A program made the translations under genes and the position numbers. A stretch of 50,851 bases of DNA from positions 1 to 50,851 of the forward strand of contig JAVKID010000007.1 of NCBI GenBank assembly GCA_031459655.1, in the 5' to 3' direction. Within the stretch, counting starts at the first letter, position 1, and each line of letters opens with the position of its first letter. The notes beneath the pieces are model-generated. The model worked only from the letters and a program-made list of their open reading frames with translations, searched no databases and was not told the origin of the DNA. Origin of the DNA: Fervidifonticultor_A octavus_A (GTDB lineage: Bacteria > Sysuimicrobiota > Sysuimicrobiia > Sysuimicrobiales > Humicultoraceae). Below are positions 30,471 through 39,691 of this stretch, one piece after another.

Positions 30471-31897
30471 GCAGAGACCCCGCCGGCCAGCTGCGGCCCG
30501 CCGTGGACCGGCCGCCCGATGGGGAAGATCTTGTCGGGGTTGAGCCGGCCCTCCGGGTCGAAGAGGGTCTTGATGCGCTGCATAGCGGCGATGTCGTCCT
30601 CGCCGTACATCCAGCCCAGGTACTCGCGCTTCTCCAGTCCGATGCCGTGCTCGCCGGTGATGGTCCCGCCCAGTTCGATGCACGCCCGCATGATGTCCTC
30701 GCTAGCGCCGAGCACGCGCGCGAACTCCGGGGAGTCGTCGTCGAAGTCGAAGAGGAGGTTCGGGTGGAGGTTGCCGTCCCCGGCGTGAAAGAAGTTGGAG
30801 ATCCCCACATTCCAGCGCCGTCCGGCCTCGGCCACCTTGCGCATGACCTCGGGCAGGCGCGAGCGCGGCGCGCACACATCCAGCATAATCGCCCGGCGGG
30901 CCAGGCTGCCCAGCGAGCCGAAGGCGTGCTTGCGTCCCTTCCACAGGTTCAGCCGCTCCTCGGCGGTGGACGCGGTCTGGATCCGGCGAGCTCCGTGCGC
31001 CCGGCAGATGGCCTCGAGCTGCTCGATCAGAACCGGCACCGATTCGCCAACCCCCTCCACTTCAATGAGGAGCGCGGCCTCGGCGTCCTCGGGAAAGCCG
31101 ACGTGGAGGGTTCTATTCACGGCCCGCATCGAGACCCCGTCGAGGATCTCCAGCGCCTCGGGCACGATCCCCGAGGCGATGACCGCCGACGTGGCCTCGC
31201 ACGCGGCATCCATGGTGTCGTAGATGGCCAGCAGGGTCCGCACGGCCTCCCGCCGCGGCATCAGCCGGACGACGACCTTGGTGATGATGCCCAGCGTGCC
31301 CTCGGAGCCCACCAGGACGCCGGTCAGATCGTAGCCGGGCGCATCCCAGGCGCGGCCGCCGAGCCAGACCACGCTGCCGTCGGCCAGGACGACCTCCAGG
31401 CCGAGCACGTGGTTGCTGGTCACGCCGTAGACCAGGCAGTGCGGTCCGCCGGAGTTGTTGGCCACGTTGCCGCCGATCGTCGACGCCACCTGGCTGCCGG
31501 GGTCCGGCGCGAAGAAGAGGCCGTGGCTCGCCAGCATCAGGGTGAACTCGGCGTTGACGAGCCCGGGCTCCACCACGGCGATGCGGCTTTGGACATCCAG
31601 GTCCAGCACGCGGGTCATCCGGGTCAGCGCCACGACCACGCCCCCCGCCACGGGAATGGCGCCGCCGGCCAGCCCGGTCCCGGCGCCGCGGGGGACCACC
31701 GGCACCCCGGCCTCGCGGCACGCTCGCACGACCTGCGAGACCTGCGCCGTCCCATCGGGGAGGACCACCAGGTCGGGCTTGTGCCGGCTGACCATGAGCG
31801 CATCCTGCTCGTAGACGAGCAGGTCGTCTGGCCGGTAGAGGACATAGGGCTCCCCGACGATGGCCTGGAGGCGTCGGATCAGATCAGCGCGGTCCAC
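30467..31897 (-). CDS. glcD: Glycolate oxidase/FAD-linked oxidase subunit GlcD
   Basis: 476 aa. The FAD-binding PCMH domain has VVPRGAGTGLAGGAIPV near residue 77, FAPDPGSQVASTIGGNVANN, and TGVLVGSEGTLGI. The C-terminal oxidase domain carries NFFHAGDGNLHPN, GGTITGEHGIG and FDPEGRLNPDKIFP, which include the His metal/substrate residues. Together with GlcF and GlcE it would oxidise glycolate or possibly D-lactate. GTG 31897 matches the start of homology; GGAG lies 12 nt upstream, rather far. The 179-bp gap to the divergent YeiH gene shows no clear promoter. Confidence 0.94.
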   Translation of the reverse strand: MDRADLIRRLQAIVGEPYVLYRPDDLLVYEQDALMVSRHKPDLVVLPDGTAQVSQVVRACREAGVPVVPRGAGTGLAGGAIPVAGGVVVALTRMTRVLDLDVQSRIAVVEPGLVNAEFTLMLASHGLFFAPDPGSQVASTIGGNVANNSGGPHCLVYGVTSNHVLGLEVVLADGSVVWLGGRAWDAPGYDLTGVLVGSEGTLGIITKVVVRLMPRREAVRTLLAIYDTMDAACEATSAVIASGIVPEALEILDGVSMRAVNRTLHVGFPEDAEAALLIEVEGVGESVPVLIEQLEAICRAHGARRIQTASTAEERLNLWKGRKHAFGSLGSLARRAIMLDVCAPRSRLPEVMRKVAEAGRRWNVGISNFFHAGDGNLHPNLLFDFDDDSPEFARVLGASEDIMRACIELGGTITGEHGIGLEKREYLGWMYGEDDIAAMQRIKTLFDPEGRLNPDKIFPIGRPVHGGPQLAGGVSA

Positions 31898-32076
31898 CGG
31901 GAGAGTTCGCTCCTGGCGCGGCAGGTCGTGGGCGAAGGCTTCCCGCCGATGACGGAGGATTTTTCCCCGACGCCCGGGATTTCCTGCGCTTGGGGCCGCA
32001 GGCGCCCAAAGCGCGCACGGGTGGCAGGATCCACCGTCCAAGGGAACCGGCCGGGGTGGGGCGAACCCGTCTCACC

Positions 32077-33123
32077 ATGGGCGACGCCACGACGACGTTC
32101 GCAGCCCAGGCTTCGGCCTTGCCGCGGGGGGCGCGGGCGCTGGCACCCGGACTGGCCGGCGTGGCCCTCCTGGCGGCGGCGGCGTGGGCGCTGGGCAGCC
32201 TGATCCCGCTGGTCGGCGCGCCCGTGCTGGCGCTGGGCGCAGGGCTGGCGGTCGGTCAGGTCACGGGCGCGCCGCCCGCACTGCGCCCCGGCATCGACTT
32301 CACCCTCAAGCGTCTGCTCAGGCTCGCCATCATCCTCTTCGGCACCACGCTGAGTTTCATGCAGGTGATGCAGATCGGCGCGGCGTCGCTGGTGATCCTC
32401 CTGGCCACCGTCATCCTGGCGCTGGTGGCGACCCACGGGTTCGGCCGATGGATGCGGGCGCCGGGGAGGCTGACCAGCCTGATCGGCGTGGGGACCGCCG
32501 TCTGCGGCGCCACCGCCGTCCTCACGGTCGGGCCGATCATCGAATCGAAGGAAGAAGAGATGGCCTTCGCGGTAACCACCATCTTCCTGTTCAACATGCT
32601 GGCGGTCCTCGTCTACCCGGTGCTGGGGCACGTGCTGGCGCTTCGCGATGCGACCTTCGGGCTCTGGACCGGAGCCGCGATCCACGACACCTCCTCGGTG
32701 CTGGCGGCGTCGTTCGCCTACAGCGAGTCGGCCGGTCGAGTCGCCACGGTGGTCAAGCTCACCCGGACGCTGGCGCTGGTGCCGCTGGCCCTGGTCTACG
32801 GCCTCGCGCACGGATACCGGCGCAGGGCAGCCGGCCTGACGACTGGGGGGTCTGTCACCCTCTCGAAGATCTTCCCGTGGTTCATCCTGTGGTTCCTGGC
32901 GGCGGCACTGCTCAACACCACCGGCCTGTTTGGCCCGCCCGTGGCGCACTGGTCGTCGCTGGCCGGGAAGTTCCTAGTCGCGATGGTGATGGCCGCGGTG
33001 GGGCTGTCGGCCGACCTCCGGCGGATGCGCGAGATCGGGCTGCGCCCCTTCTACATCGGCCTGGCCGCCTCGGTGACGATCGCGGCGGTGAGCATCGCGC
33101 TCATCCGCGTCCTCGGGGCCTGA
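32077..33123 (+). CDS. YeiH-family putative sulfate exporter/membrane transporter
   Basis: 348 aa with about ten hydrophobic segments, matching the UPF0324/YeiH (PF03601) family. Characteristic motifs are LRLAIILFGTTLSF near residue 85, IGVGTAVCGATAV near 140, and WTGAAIHDTSSVLAAS near 200. The end shows the family segment MAAVGLSADLRRMRE. The family is annotated as putative sulfate exporter, but the substrate is not firmly known. ATG 32077 has a GGTGGGG-like site rather far upstream. It is divergent from glcD and stands 50 bp before the P1 peptidase. Confidence 0.88.
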   Translation: MGDATTTFAAQASALPRGARALAPGLAGVALLAAAAWALGSLIPLVGAPVLALGAGLAVGQVTGAPPALRPGIDFTLKRLLRLAIILFGTTLSFMQVMQIGAASLVILLATVILALVATHGFGRWMRAPGRLTSLIGVGTAVCGATAVLTVGPIIESKEEEMAFAVTTIFLFNMLAVLVYPVLGHVLALRDATFGLWTGAAIHDTSSVLAASFAYSESAGRVATVVKLTRTLALVPLALVYGLAHGYRRRAAGLTTGGSVTLSKIFPWFILWFLAAALLNTTGLFGPPVAHWSSLAGKFLVAMVMAAVGLSADLRRMREIGLRPFYIGLAASVTIAAVSIALIRVLGA

Positions 33124-33173
33124 CCGCCCGGTAGGGAATCCGGCCCCGGCGCCGCGAACGTGGTGGCAGCATT

Positions 33174-34175
33174 ATGCCCTCTCTGACCGACATCCAGGGC
33201 CTGCGGGTAGGCCACGCCACCGACGCGGTCGGCCTGACCGGCTGCACCGTCGTCCTCTGCGACGGCGGGGCGACAGCCAGCGGCGAGGTGCGCGGTGCCG
33301 CGCCGGGGGCGCGCGAGACCGACCTCCTGCATCCGTCGGGACTGGTCCAGCAGGTCCACGCCGTGCTGCTGACGGGAGGAAGCGCGTTCGGGCTCGCCTC
33401 CGCCGATGGCGTGATGCGCTATCTGGAGGAGCGGGGGATCGGATTCGATGCCGGAGTCGCACGGGTGCCCATTGTACCGGCCGCAGTCCTCTTCGATCTG
33501 GCGATCGGTGATCCCCGTGCCAGACCCGACGCCGCCATGGGCTACGCGGCCTGCGCGGCCGCGACGGCCGGTCCGGTGGAGGAAGGCAGCGTCGGCGCCG
33601 GGACCGGGGCGACGGTGGGCAAGGTGCTGGGGGTGGCCGGCGCGACCAAGGGCGGCGTCGGGTCCTGGTGCGTCCGCCTGGCGGACGGTCCCGCCGTCGG
33701 CGCGCTGGCCGTGGTCAACGCGTTCGGCGATGTCACAGACGGGCGCACGGGGGAGGTCCTGGCCGGAGCCCGCGGGCCTGAGGGGCGGTTCGTACGCACC
33801 GTCGACGCCCTGCTCGCGCGACCCCCGGCTGCCGCGCTCGGCACCAACACGACGCTCGTCGTGGTCGCCACCGACGCGCCGCTCACTAAAGCCCAGGCGT
33901 GGCGGCTGGCGGTCCAGGGGCATGCGGGGCTCTCCCGCGCGATAGCCCCTTCGCACACCCTCTACGACGGCGACGTGGTCTTCGCGCTGGCGACCGGGAC
34001 GTGGACGGGGGCCCCGCTGCAGACCGCCGACCTGCTGCGGCTCGGCGAGGCGGCAGCCGGTGCGACCGCAGAAGCCGTGCGGCGCGGCGTGCAGGCGGCC
34101 CGGGGGCTCGGCGGGATTCCCGGCCTCGCCGACCTGACCGGCGGGACCTCGTGGAGAGGCATGAGGATGCTATGA
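33174..34175 (+). CDS. P1-family (DmpA/NylC-like) N-terminal nucleophile peptidase
   Basis: 333 aa. The family self-cleaves into two chains; the new N-terminal residue of the small chain is the nucleophile. Here the cleavage site is most likely Asn225-Thr226 in LGTNTTLVV, the GTNTT pattern of NylC-type members. Earlier motifs are VGHATDA, LLTGGSAFGLASADG and GAGTGATVGK. Members are aminopeptidases, D-esterases, beta-aminopeptidases or cyclic/linear amide hydrolases. Without a signal peptide it should act in the cytoplasm. Its stop overlaps the epimerase ATG (ATGA), and the peptide-type ABC transporter follows, which fits use of imported peptides or amides. Confidence 0.92.
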   Translation: MPSLTDIQGLRVGHATDAVGLTGCTVVLCDGGATASGEVRGAAPGARETDLLHPSGLVQQVHAVLLTGGSAFGLASADGVMRYLEERGIGFDAGVARVPIVPAAVLFDLAIGDPRARPDAAMGYAACAAATAGPVEEGSVGAGTGATVGKVLGVAGATKGGVGSWCVRLADGPAVGALAVVNAFGDVTDGRTGEVLAGARGPEGRFVRTVDALLARPPAAALGTNTTLVVVATDAPLTKAQAWRLAVQGHAGLSRAIAPSHTLYDGDVVFALATGTWTGAPLQTADLLRLGEAAAGATAEAVRRGVQAARGLGGIPGLADLTGGTSWRGMRML

Positions 34176-35035
34176 TGGTTCCCGGGCAGGGACACGTGCA
34201 CTTCCATCATCGGGACGTGGAGGATCGGTTGGGCGTCCGGCTCGGCGTGTCGAGTTTCGCCGCCATCAGGCAGCCGCTCCAGGAGGTCGAGGCGGCGCTC
34301 AGCAGCTACGGGGTGGGCGTGGAGGTCATGTGCGAACCTCCCCACGCCTGGCCGGCGCCGGTGCCCTGGAACGGCGGGGGGCTGTTGAGCCTGCACATGC
34401 CCATTCTCGGGATCAACCTGGCCAGCACGAATCCCGGCATCCGGGAGGAATCGGTGCGGCAGGTCCTGGCCACCGTCCGGGAAGCCGCGCGGCTGGGCGC
34501 CCGCGGCGTGGTGGTGCACCCGGGCCTCCCGCCCTACGAGGAAGTCTTCCCGCGCGACCGAGGGCTCCCCTACGCCGTGGAGTCGCTGCGCCGGATCGCC
34601 GAGGCGGCCGGAGCAGTCGGCCTCGAGGTCTACCTGGAGAACATGCCGGCGATCTCCCTGGCCGACGGCGCCCCACCCATCGCCTTCGCCTACGGCGTCC
34701 GCTACGAGGAACTGCGGGACATCTACGCCCGCGTCGGCCATCCCTCGCTGCGTCTGTGCCTGGATCTCGGCCATGCCTATCTGGCCGGCGCTCGGGAACT
34801 GGAGGCGCTGCTGGCCGACCGCGACGTCGTCCACGTCCACGTCAGCGACAACCGCGGGCGGCGGGACGATCACCTGGCCTGGGGCGACGGCGAGATTGCC
34901 AAGCGCGTCGACCTGGCCCGCGATCTGCCGGACTCGGTCCGGACGATCATCTTTGAGGTCAAGTCGCTGGAGGCATGCCGGACGTCGCTCGACCGTGTGG
35001 CGAGCGAACTCGTATCGAGGAGGGAACAGCGATGA
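34172..35035 (+). CDS. TIM-barrel sugar phosphate isomerase/epimerase (AP_endonuc_2 family)
   Basis: 287 aa. The fold shows as beta-alpha repeats with metal-site motifs: VVHPGLPP near residue 112, YLENMP near 154, LCLDLGHAY near 195, and HVHVSDN near 222. The Glu, Asp and two His residues would bind a divalent metal. Members isomerise or epimerise sugars, inositols or keto acids; endonuclease IV activity is unlikely because the gene is embedded in a transport cassette. I cannot name the substrate. The ATG lies inside the peptidase stop (ATGA), and its stop overlaps the binding-protein ATG, so it is tightly coupled to both. Confidence 0.85.
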   Translation: MMVPGQGHVHFHHRDVEDRLGVRLGVSSFAAIRQPLQEVEAALSSYGVGVEVMCEPPHAWPAPVPWNGGGLLSLHMPILGINLASTNPGIREESVRQVLATVREAARLGARGVVVHPGLPPYEEVFPRDRGLPYAVESLRRIAEAAGAVGLEVYLENMPAISLADGAPPIAFAYGVRYEELRDIYARVGHPSLRLCLDLGHAYLAGARELEALLADRDVVHVHVSDNRGRRDDHLAWGDGEIAKRVDLARDLPDSVRTIIFEVKSLEACRTSLDRVASELVSRREQR

Positions 35036-36576
35036 CGGGTCGAACTCCGCGCACCCCGACGGCCTCCCGGTGGCTGTGGAAGGCGACCGTACTCGTGCTG
35101 GTCGGCGCCCTGGCGGCCGCCGGCCCCCCGGCTGGCGCCCAGGCCCCGCGCGACCGCTTCGTGTTCGCGCTGTCGGGAGGACCGGACACCCTGGATCCGC
35201 ACGGAACGGCCGCCACCCTATCGTTCATGGTGATGAAGAGCCTCTACGACACCCTCGTGGAGCCCGACGATGCGGGCAAGCTGGTCCCGGCGCTGGCCGA
35301 GTCGTGGACGGTTTCGCCCGACGGTCTCGCCTGGACGTTCAAGTTGCGGTCGGGCGTGCGGTTCCACCACGGTAAGGGGCTCGATGCCGGCGATGTCAAG
35401 GCGACCCTGGAGCGGATCCTCGATCCCGCGACCCGGTCGCCCCGCCGGCTCCAGATCGGGCCGATTCGGACCGTGGAGGTCGTCGACCCGCTGACGGTGA
35501 GGATCGTGCTGGCGGAACGGTACGCGCCGATCCTGGCCGCCCTCGCCGAAGGGTGGGGCGCCATCCTCCCCGCCGACCTCATCGCCCGCCGCCACGACTT
35601 CAGCACCAGGCCGGTGGGCACCGGCCCGTTCACCCTCGGCGAGTGGCAGCGCGACTCGTTCATCCGGCTGCAGCGCTTCGACGGCTACTGGATGAGCGGC
35701 CTGCCCAGGCTGCGCGAGGTGGTGATCAGGTTCGTCCCCGAACGGGCGGTGAAGATCGCGGGGCTGCTGTCCGGGGAGTTCGACGCCGTCGACGCCATCG
35801 ACCCGGACGACCTGCCACGGGCCCGCGCCAACCCCGACGTGAGGATCATCACGCAGCTCACGAGCCTCGTCAACGTCATCGCCATCAACAACAGCCGCGG
35901 CCCGCTGCGCGACGTCCGCGTCCGCCGCGCCCTGTGGCACGCGGTGGATCGCCGGCAGGTGCTCAAGACCGCCTACGGGCCTGATTCGGTGACCTCCGCG
36001 GTCTTCATGGACGTTACGAGCCCCTTCTGGGTGGACCTGGGCGACCCGTACCCCTTCGATCCCGACCGGGCCAGGCGGTTGCTGTCGGAGGCGGGATACG
36101 GCAGCGGCCTCACCCTGGACCTGGCCCTGCCCCAGCCCTACCAGCCGCACATCGACGCCGGGCAACTCGTGCAGGCCATGCTGGCCAGGGTCGGCGTCAC
36201 GGCGCGGACGCGCGTGGTCGAGTGGGGCTTCTGGCTCTCGCGCGTCTTCGGCGGCGGCGAGTACGATCTGACCATCATCGGCCACACCGGCAAGCTGGAC
36301 CCGGAGGGCCGCCTGGTGGGATGGGGGGATGCCGCGAGGAACTACGTGCGGTACGAGAACCAGAAGGTCTCCGACCTGATCCACGCCGGGCGGATCACCG
36401 CAAATCCGGAGCACCGCAGGCGGATCTACGCCGAGGCGCTGAAACTGATGACGGAGGACGCGATGATGGTGATTCTGGGTTCCCCGGCCCGCTATGTCGG
36501 GCTCCGCGCCCCTGTCCGGGAGTTCCGGCAGGTCTACGCCGTCGACACCTACGACTTCCGCAAGACCGTCAAGTAG
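35032..36576 (+). CDS. ABC transporter substrate-binding protein, peptide/nickel family 5
   Basis: 514 aa. A signal peptide or lipid-free leader is visible (about residues 14-38, LWKATVLVLVGALAAAGPPAGAQA); no lipobox Cys is seen. The mature protein has SBP_bac_5 motifs: LDPHGTAATL, LYDTLVEPD, ALAESWTVSPDGLAWTFKLR near residue 90, VGTGPF near 205, and INNSRGPLRDVRVRRALWHAVDR. Family members bind di- or oligopeptides, nickel chelates, glutathione or sugars. The ATG has GAGGAGGG and overlaps the upstream stop. The permease genes follow directly. Confidence 0.93.
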   Translation: MTGRTPRTPTASRWLWKATVLVLVGALAAAGPPAGAQAPRDRFVFALSGGPDTLDPHGTAATLSFMVMKSLYDTLVEPDDAGKLVPALAESWTVSPDGLAWTFKLRSGVRFHHGKGLDAGDVKATLERILDPATRSPRRLQIGPIRTVEVVDPLTVRIVLAERYAPILAALAEGWGAILPADLIARRHDFSTRPVGTGPFTLGEWQRDSFIRLQRFDGYWMSGLPRLREVVIRFVPERAVKIAGLLSGEFDAVDAIDPDDLPRARANPDVRIITQLTSLVNVIAINNSRGPLRDVRVRRALWHAVDRRQVLKTAYGPDSVTSAVFMDVTSPFWVDLGDPYPFDPDRARRLLSEAGYGSGLTLDLALPQPYQPHIDAGQLVQAMLARVGVTARTRVVEWGFWLSRVFGGGEYDLTIIGHTGKLDPEGRLVGWGDAARNYVRYENQKVSDLIHAGRITANPEHRRRIYAEALKLMTEDAMMVILGSPARYVGLRAPVREFRQVYAVDTYDFRKTVK

Positions 36577-37518
36577 ATGCCGTTTGTCGCCCGACGGCTG
36601 CTGGCGGTGGCGCCCACGGTCCTCGTGGTCGCCACCGTCACGTTTGTCGCCCTCCAGATCATCCCGGGTGACCTCGCCGAGATCATGCTGGGCGTCGACG
36701 CGCGCCCGGAGGACCTGGCCAGGTTGCGCCGAGACCTCGGGCTCGACCGACCCCTGGTCCTGCGGTACGTGGAGTGGCTCGGCCACCTGGCCCGGGGCGA
36801 CCTCGGGACCTCGGTCAGTTACCGGGAACCGGTTTCGCGGCTGATCGTGGCCCGGCTCCCCGTCACCCTCTCGGTCGCGTTCAGCGCCATGCTCATCGCC
36901 GTGACGCTGGCCCTGCCCCTGGGCGTCGTGGCGGCCAGGCGGGCGTGGTCGCCCATGGATCTGACGGTGCTGGCCGGGTCGCAGGTCGGCCTGGCGATCC
37001 CGACCTTCTGGCTGGGGATCCTGCTCCTCCTGTGGCTGGCGGCGGCGACGCCCCTCTTTCCCCTGCAGGGCTACGTGGCGTTCCGCACCGACCCCGTCCA
37101 GTGGCTGCGCCACCTCTTCCTTCCCGCGCTGGCGCTGGGCGCCGAGCGCGCCGCGGCGCTGGTGCGGCTGGTGCGGGCCGCGGTCCTGGACGAACTGCAC
37201 CGGGAGTACGTGCGCACCGCGCGGGGCAAGGGCCTGATGGACGGCGAGGTCCTCCGGCGGCACGTGCTGCGCAACGCCCTCATCCCGGTGATCACCGTCG
37301 CCGGGCTCCAGCTCGGCTACCTGATGGGCGGCGCCATCGTGATCGAGCAGGTCTTCGGCCTGCCGGGCCTCGGACGGCTGTTGCTGCAGGGAATCTACGC
37401 CCGCGACCTGCTCATCGTGCAGGGCGCCGTGATGACCATCGCCCTCATGTTCGCGCTCCTCAACCTGGCGGTGGACCTGGTCTACGCGGCCGTCGATCCC
37501 AGGATCACGTACGCGTGA
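36577..37518 (+). CDS. dppB: Peptide-type ABC transporter permease, DppB family
   Basis: 313 aa with six membrane segments. It starts MPFVARRLLAVAPTVLVVATVTFVALQIIPGD, the usual DppB N-terminus in which the first helix precedes a periplasmic loop. The cytoplasmic EAA-type loop is RTARGKGLMDGEVLRRHVLRNAL, followed by IVIEQVFGLPGLGRLL. The ATG follows the binding-protein stop without a gap, and the stop overlaps the DppC start (TGATG). Substrate is set by the binding protein and is unknown. Confidence 0.94.
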   Translation: MPFVARRLLAVAPTVLVVATVTFVALQIIPGDLAEIMLGVDARPEDLARLRRDLGLDRPLVLRYVEWLGHLARGDLGTSVSYREPVSRLIVARLPVTLSVAFSAMLIAVTLALPLGVVAARRAWSPMDLTVLAGSQVGLAIPTFWLGILLLLWLAAATPLFPLQGYVAFRTDPVQWLRHLFLPALALGAERAAALVRLVRAAVLDELHREYVRTARGKGLMDGEVLRRHVLRNALIPVITVAGLQLGYLMGGAIVIEQVFGLPGLGRLLLQGIYARDLLIVQGAVMTIALMFALLNLAVDLVYAAVDPRITYA

Positions 37519-38408
37519 TGACCCTGACCGAGCATCGTCCCTGGGCTCCTGCCCCGCCGGTCCCCCCGGCCGCCGCGGTGAGGCGGGTCCGGCGCCGCAA
37601 CCTGCCGCTGCTGATCGGGGGCGCGCTGGTGTGCCTGGTGGGCGCCCTGGCCGTGCTCGCGCCGCTCCTGGCGCCGCACGACCCGACGGCCATCAACCCC
37701 GCCGATCGGCTGTTGCCGCCAGGGCCCGGCTATCCCCTGGGCACGGACCGCCTGGGCCGGGATGTCCTCAGCCGGATCCTCTTCGGCGGGCGGGTGGCGG
37801 TCGTCGTCGGCGCGGTGGCGGTGTCCATCGGCGCGGGGATCGGCGTGACCGTAGGCCTGCTCTCGGGCTACCAGGCCGGACGTCTCGATGCGATCCTCAT
37901 GCGGGTCATCGACGGCCTGATGGCGTTCCCCGCCCTCCTGCTGGCGATCATGGTGGTGGCCGCGCTGGGCCCGGGACACATCCAGACCATGGCCGCCATC
38001 GGCGTCGTTCTGATCCCGGTCTTCGCGCGGCTGGCGCGGGCCCAGGCCCTGGCCGTGCGCACGCAGGAGTACATCATCGCTGCCAGGGCGCTGGGCGCGC
38101 GCGACCTGTCGATCGTGTGGTTCCACGTCCTGCCCAACGTCGCGGGACCGCTGCTCGTCCAGAGCACGGTGGCGTTCTCCGGGGCCGTCCTGGCCGAGGC
38201 GGCGCTGTCCTACCTCGGCCTGGGCACCCAGCCCCCCACCCCGAGTTGGGGCGGGATGCTGCAGGAGGCCCGCGATGTGCTCTTCGTCGGACCGTGGATG
38301 GCGATCTGGCCGGGGGCGGCCATCGCGACGACGGTGCTCGGGTGGAACCTGCTGGGCGACGGCCTGCGCGACCTGCTGGATCCCCGGTTGCGGCGATGGA
38401 CCGGCTAG
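37518..38408 (+). CDS. dppC: Peptide-type ABC transporter permease, DppC family
   Basis: 296 aa. The typical DppC features are an N-terminal cytoplasmic segment, a first helix (NLPLLIGGALVCLVGALAVL), then LAPHDPTAI and YPLGTDRLGRDVLSRILFGGR. The EAA loop is YIIAARALGARDLSIVWFHVLPN, and the end is GWNLLGDGLRDLLDPRLRR. No DppD or DppF ATPase gene follows; the next gene is an M20 peptidase. The ATPases must be encoded elsewhere or shared with another transporter. GTG 37515 is an alternative start one codon earlier. Confidence 0.94.
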   Translation: MTLTEHRPWAPAPPVPPAAAVRRVRRRNLPLLIGGALVCLVGALAVLAPLLAPHDPTAINPADRLLPPGPGYPLGTDRLGRDVLSRILFGGRVAVVVGAVAVSIGAGIGVTVGLLSGYQAGRLDAILMRVIDGLMAFPALLLAIMVVAALGPGHIQTMAAIGVVLIPVFARLARAQALAVRTQEYIIAARALGARDLSIVWFHVLPNVAGPLLVQSTVAFSGAVLAEAALSYLGLGTQPPTPSWGGMLQEARDVLFVGPWMAIWPGAAIATTVLGWNLLGDGLRDLLDPRLRRWTG

Positions 38409-38428
38409 CCTGAGGTGGGCTGGGACCG

Positions 38429-39691
38429 ATGGAGCCCGTGATCCGCGGTGGCGAGGACCTGGAGGACCTGGCGCGGCGAGCCGCGCAGTCGGTGGATGGC
38501 GACGCGGTCGTGCAGTTGACGCGAGAGCTCGTGCAGATCCCCAGCGTGTACCGGCCGGAGGATCCGTCGGCGAACGAGTCGGCGGTCGCTGCGTTTCTCA
38601 CCGGGCACCTCCGCCGCCTCGGACTGACCGTCTCGGTCTTCGAGGCGGCGCCCGGGCGCCCCAATGTCGTCGCCGATTGGACATCGGGGCGGCCTGGCCG
38701 CGGCCTCATCCTGGAAGGGCACACCGACGTCGTCACCGAGGGCGACCACCGCGCCTGGTCGCATCCGCCCTTCGCCGCCGAGGTGGCCGCAGGCCGCCTC
38801 TACGGCCGCGGCGCGGCCGACATGAAGGGCGGCCTGGCCGCCGCGGTCGGCGCGCTGGACGCCGTCAGGCGCGCCGCCCCGGACCTGCCGGGCCGGGTGC
38901 GCATCGCCGCGGTCGCCGACGAGGAAGGCATGATGCTCGGCATCAAGGCCTTCATCCGCGGCGGCTGGGCCGACGGGTACGATGCAGCCATCGTCTGCGA
39001 ACCCGAGGAGAACGAACTCTGCCTGCACCAGAAGGGGGCGATGCGGGTACTGGCCACGTTCCGCGGGAAGATGGCCCACGGCGCCATGCCCTACGCCGGA
39101 GCCAACCCCATTCCGTGGGCCGCGCGCTTTGTGACGGCCCTGATCGAGGAAGACCACCGTCAGCAGCAGCGCTGGGGTCGCCACCCGTACCTCGGATCGC
39201 CCCACATGACCCCGACGACGCTCCGCGCGCCGGTCTACGGGGAGCCGCAGTTCAACGTCATGGCCGGCGAGGCGCAGGTCACGGTGGACGTGCGCACCAT
39301 CCCGGGCCAGGACCACGCCGAGATCCTCGCGGCCCTGGAGGGGATCGCCGGACGGATCCGCGAGGCCGACCCACGCACGCAGGTCTCGCTGCAGGTGGTC
39401 GACGATCGACCCTGGACCGAGACGCCCCGCACCGACCCCATCGTGCGGGCGGTGGAGCGGGCCTGCCGGGCGGCGCTGGACCGCGCCCCGCGCTACGGAG
39501 GCGTGCCGGGAGCCACCGACGGCACGTTTCTCCGCGCCTGGGCCGGCATGCCCATCGTCACCGTCGGCCCCGGCCACCGGCAGATCCCGCATCAGGCGGA
39601 TGAGTTCGTGGACATCGGCGAACTCGTGGACGCGGCCCGGCTCTACGCCGCCGCGATCGTATTCTTCCTCGGGGAGGAGTCGGCGCCATGA
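38429..39691 (+). CDS. M20-family metallopeptidase/deacylase (ArgE/DapE-like)
   Basis: 420 aa. The two-zinc site is readable: His in LEGHTDVV, bridging Asp in GRGAADMKGG, the general-base and ligand Glu pair in DEEGMM, Glu in VCEPEENE, and the final His in IPHQADEFVD. A dimerisation domain (about residues 205-315) is inserted, as in ArgE/DapE. Members remove acyl or aminoacyl groups from amino acids or split dipeptides. It lies 20 bp after the permease and shares an ATGA overlap with the SDR gene, so it probably processes what the transporter imports. Confidence 0.93.
   Translation: MEPVIRGGEDLEDLARRAAQSVDGDAVVQLTRELVQIPSVYRPEDPSANESAVAAFLTGHLRRLGLTVSVFEAAPGRPNVVADWTSGRPGRGLILEGHTDVVTEGDHRAWSHPPFAAEVAAGRLYGRGAADMKGGLAAAVGALDAVRRAAPDLPGRVRIAAVADEEGMMLGIKAFIRGGWADGYDAAIVCEPEENELCLHQKGAMRVLATFRGKMAHGAMPYAGANPIPWAARFVTALIEEDHRQQQRWGRHPYLGSPHMTPTTLRAPVYGEPQFNVMAGEAQVTVDVRTIPGQDHAEILAALEGIAGRIREADPRTQVSLQVVDDRPWTETPRTDPIVRAVERACRAALDRAPRYGGVPGATDGTFLRAWAGMPIVTVGPGHRQIPHQADEFVDIGELVDAARLYAAAIVFFLGEESAP

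Noticed and set aside
27871..30879. A possible GlcF-GlcE or GlcD-GlcF-GlcE fusion from one 1002-codon frame
   Set aside because: Only the glcE third of this frame has homology. The glcF and glcD proteins are encoded in their own frames with overlapping start and stop codons.
31898..32076. A shared leader motif between the glcD/yeiH gap and the branching-enzyme leader (both hold GGAGGATTT and CCCGACGCC)
   Set aside because: The match is short and gapped, the positions relative to start codons differ, and the pairing arms of the hairpin pair are not preserved.
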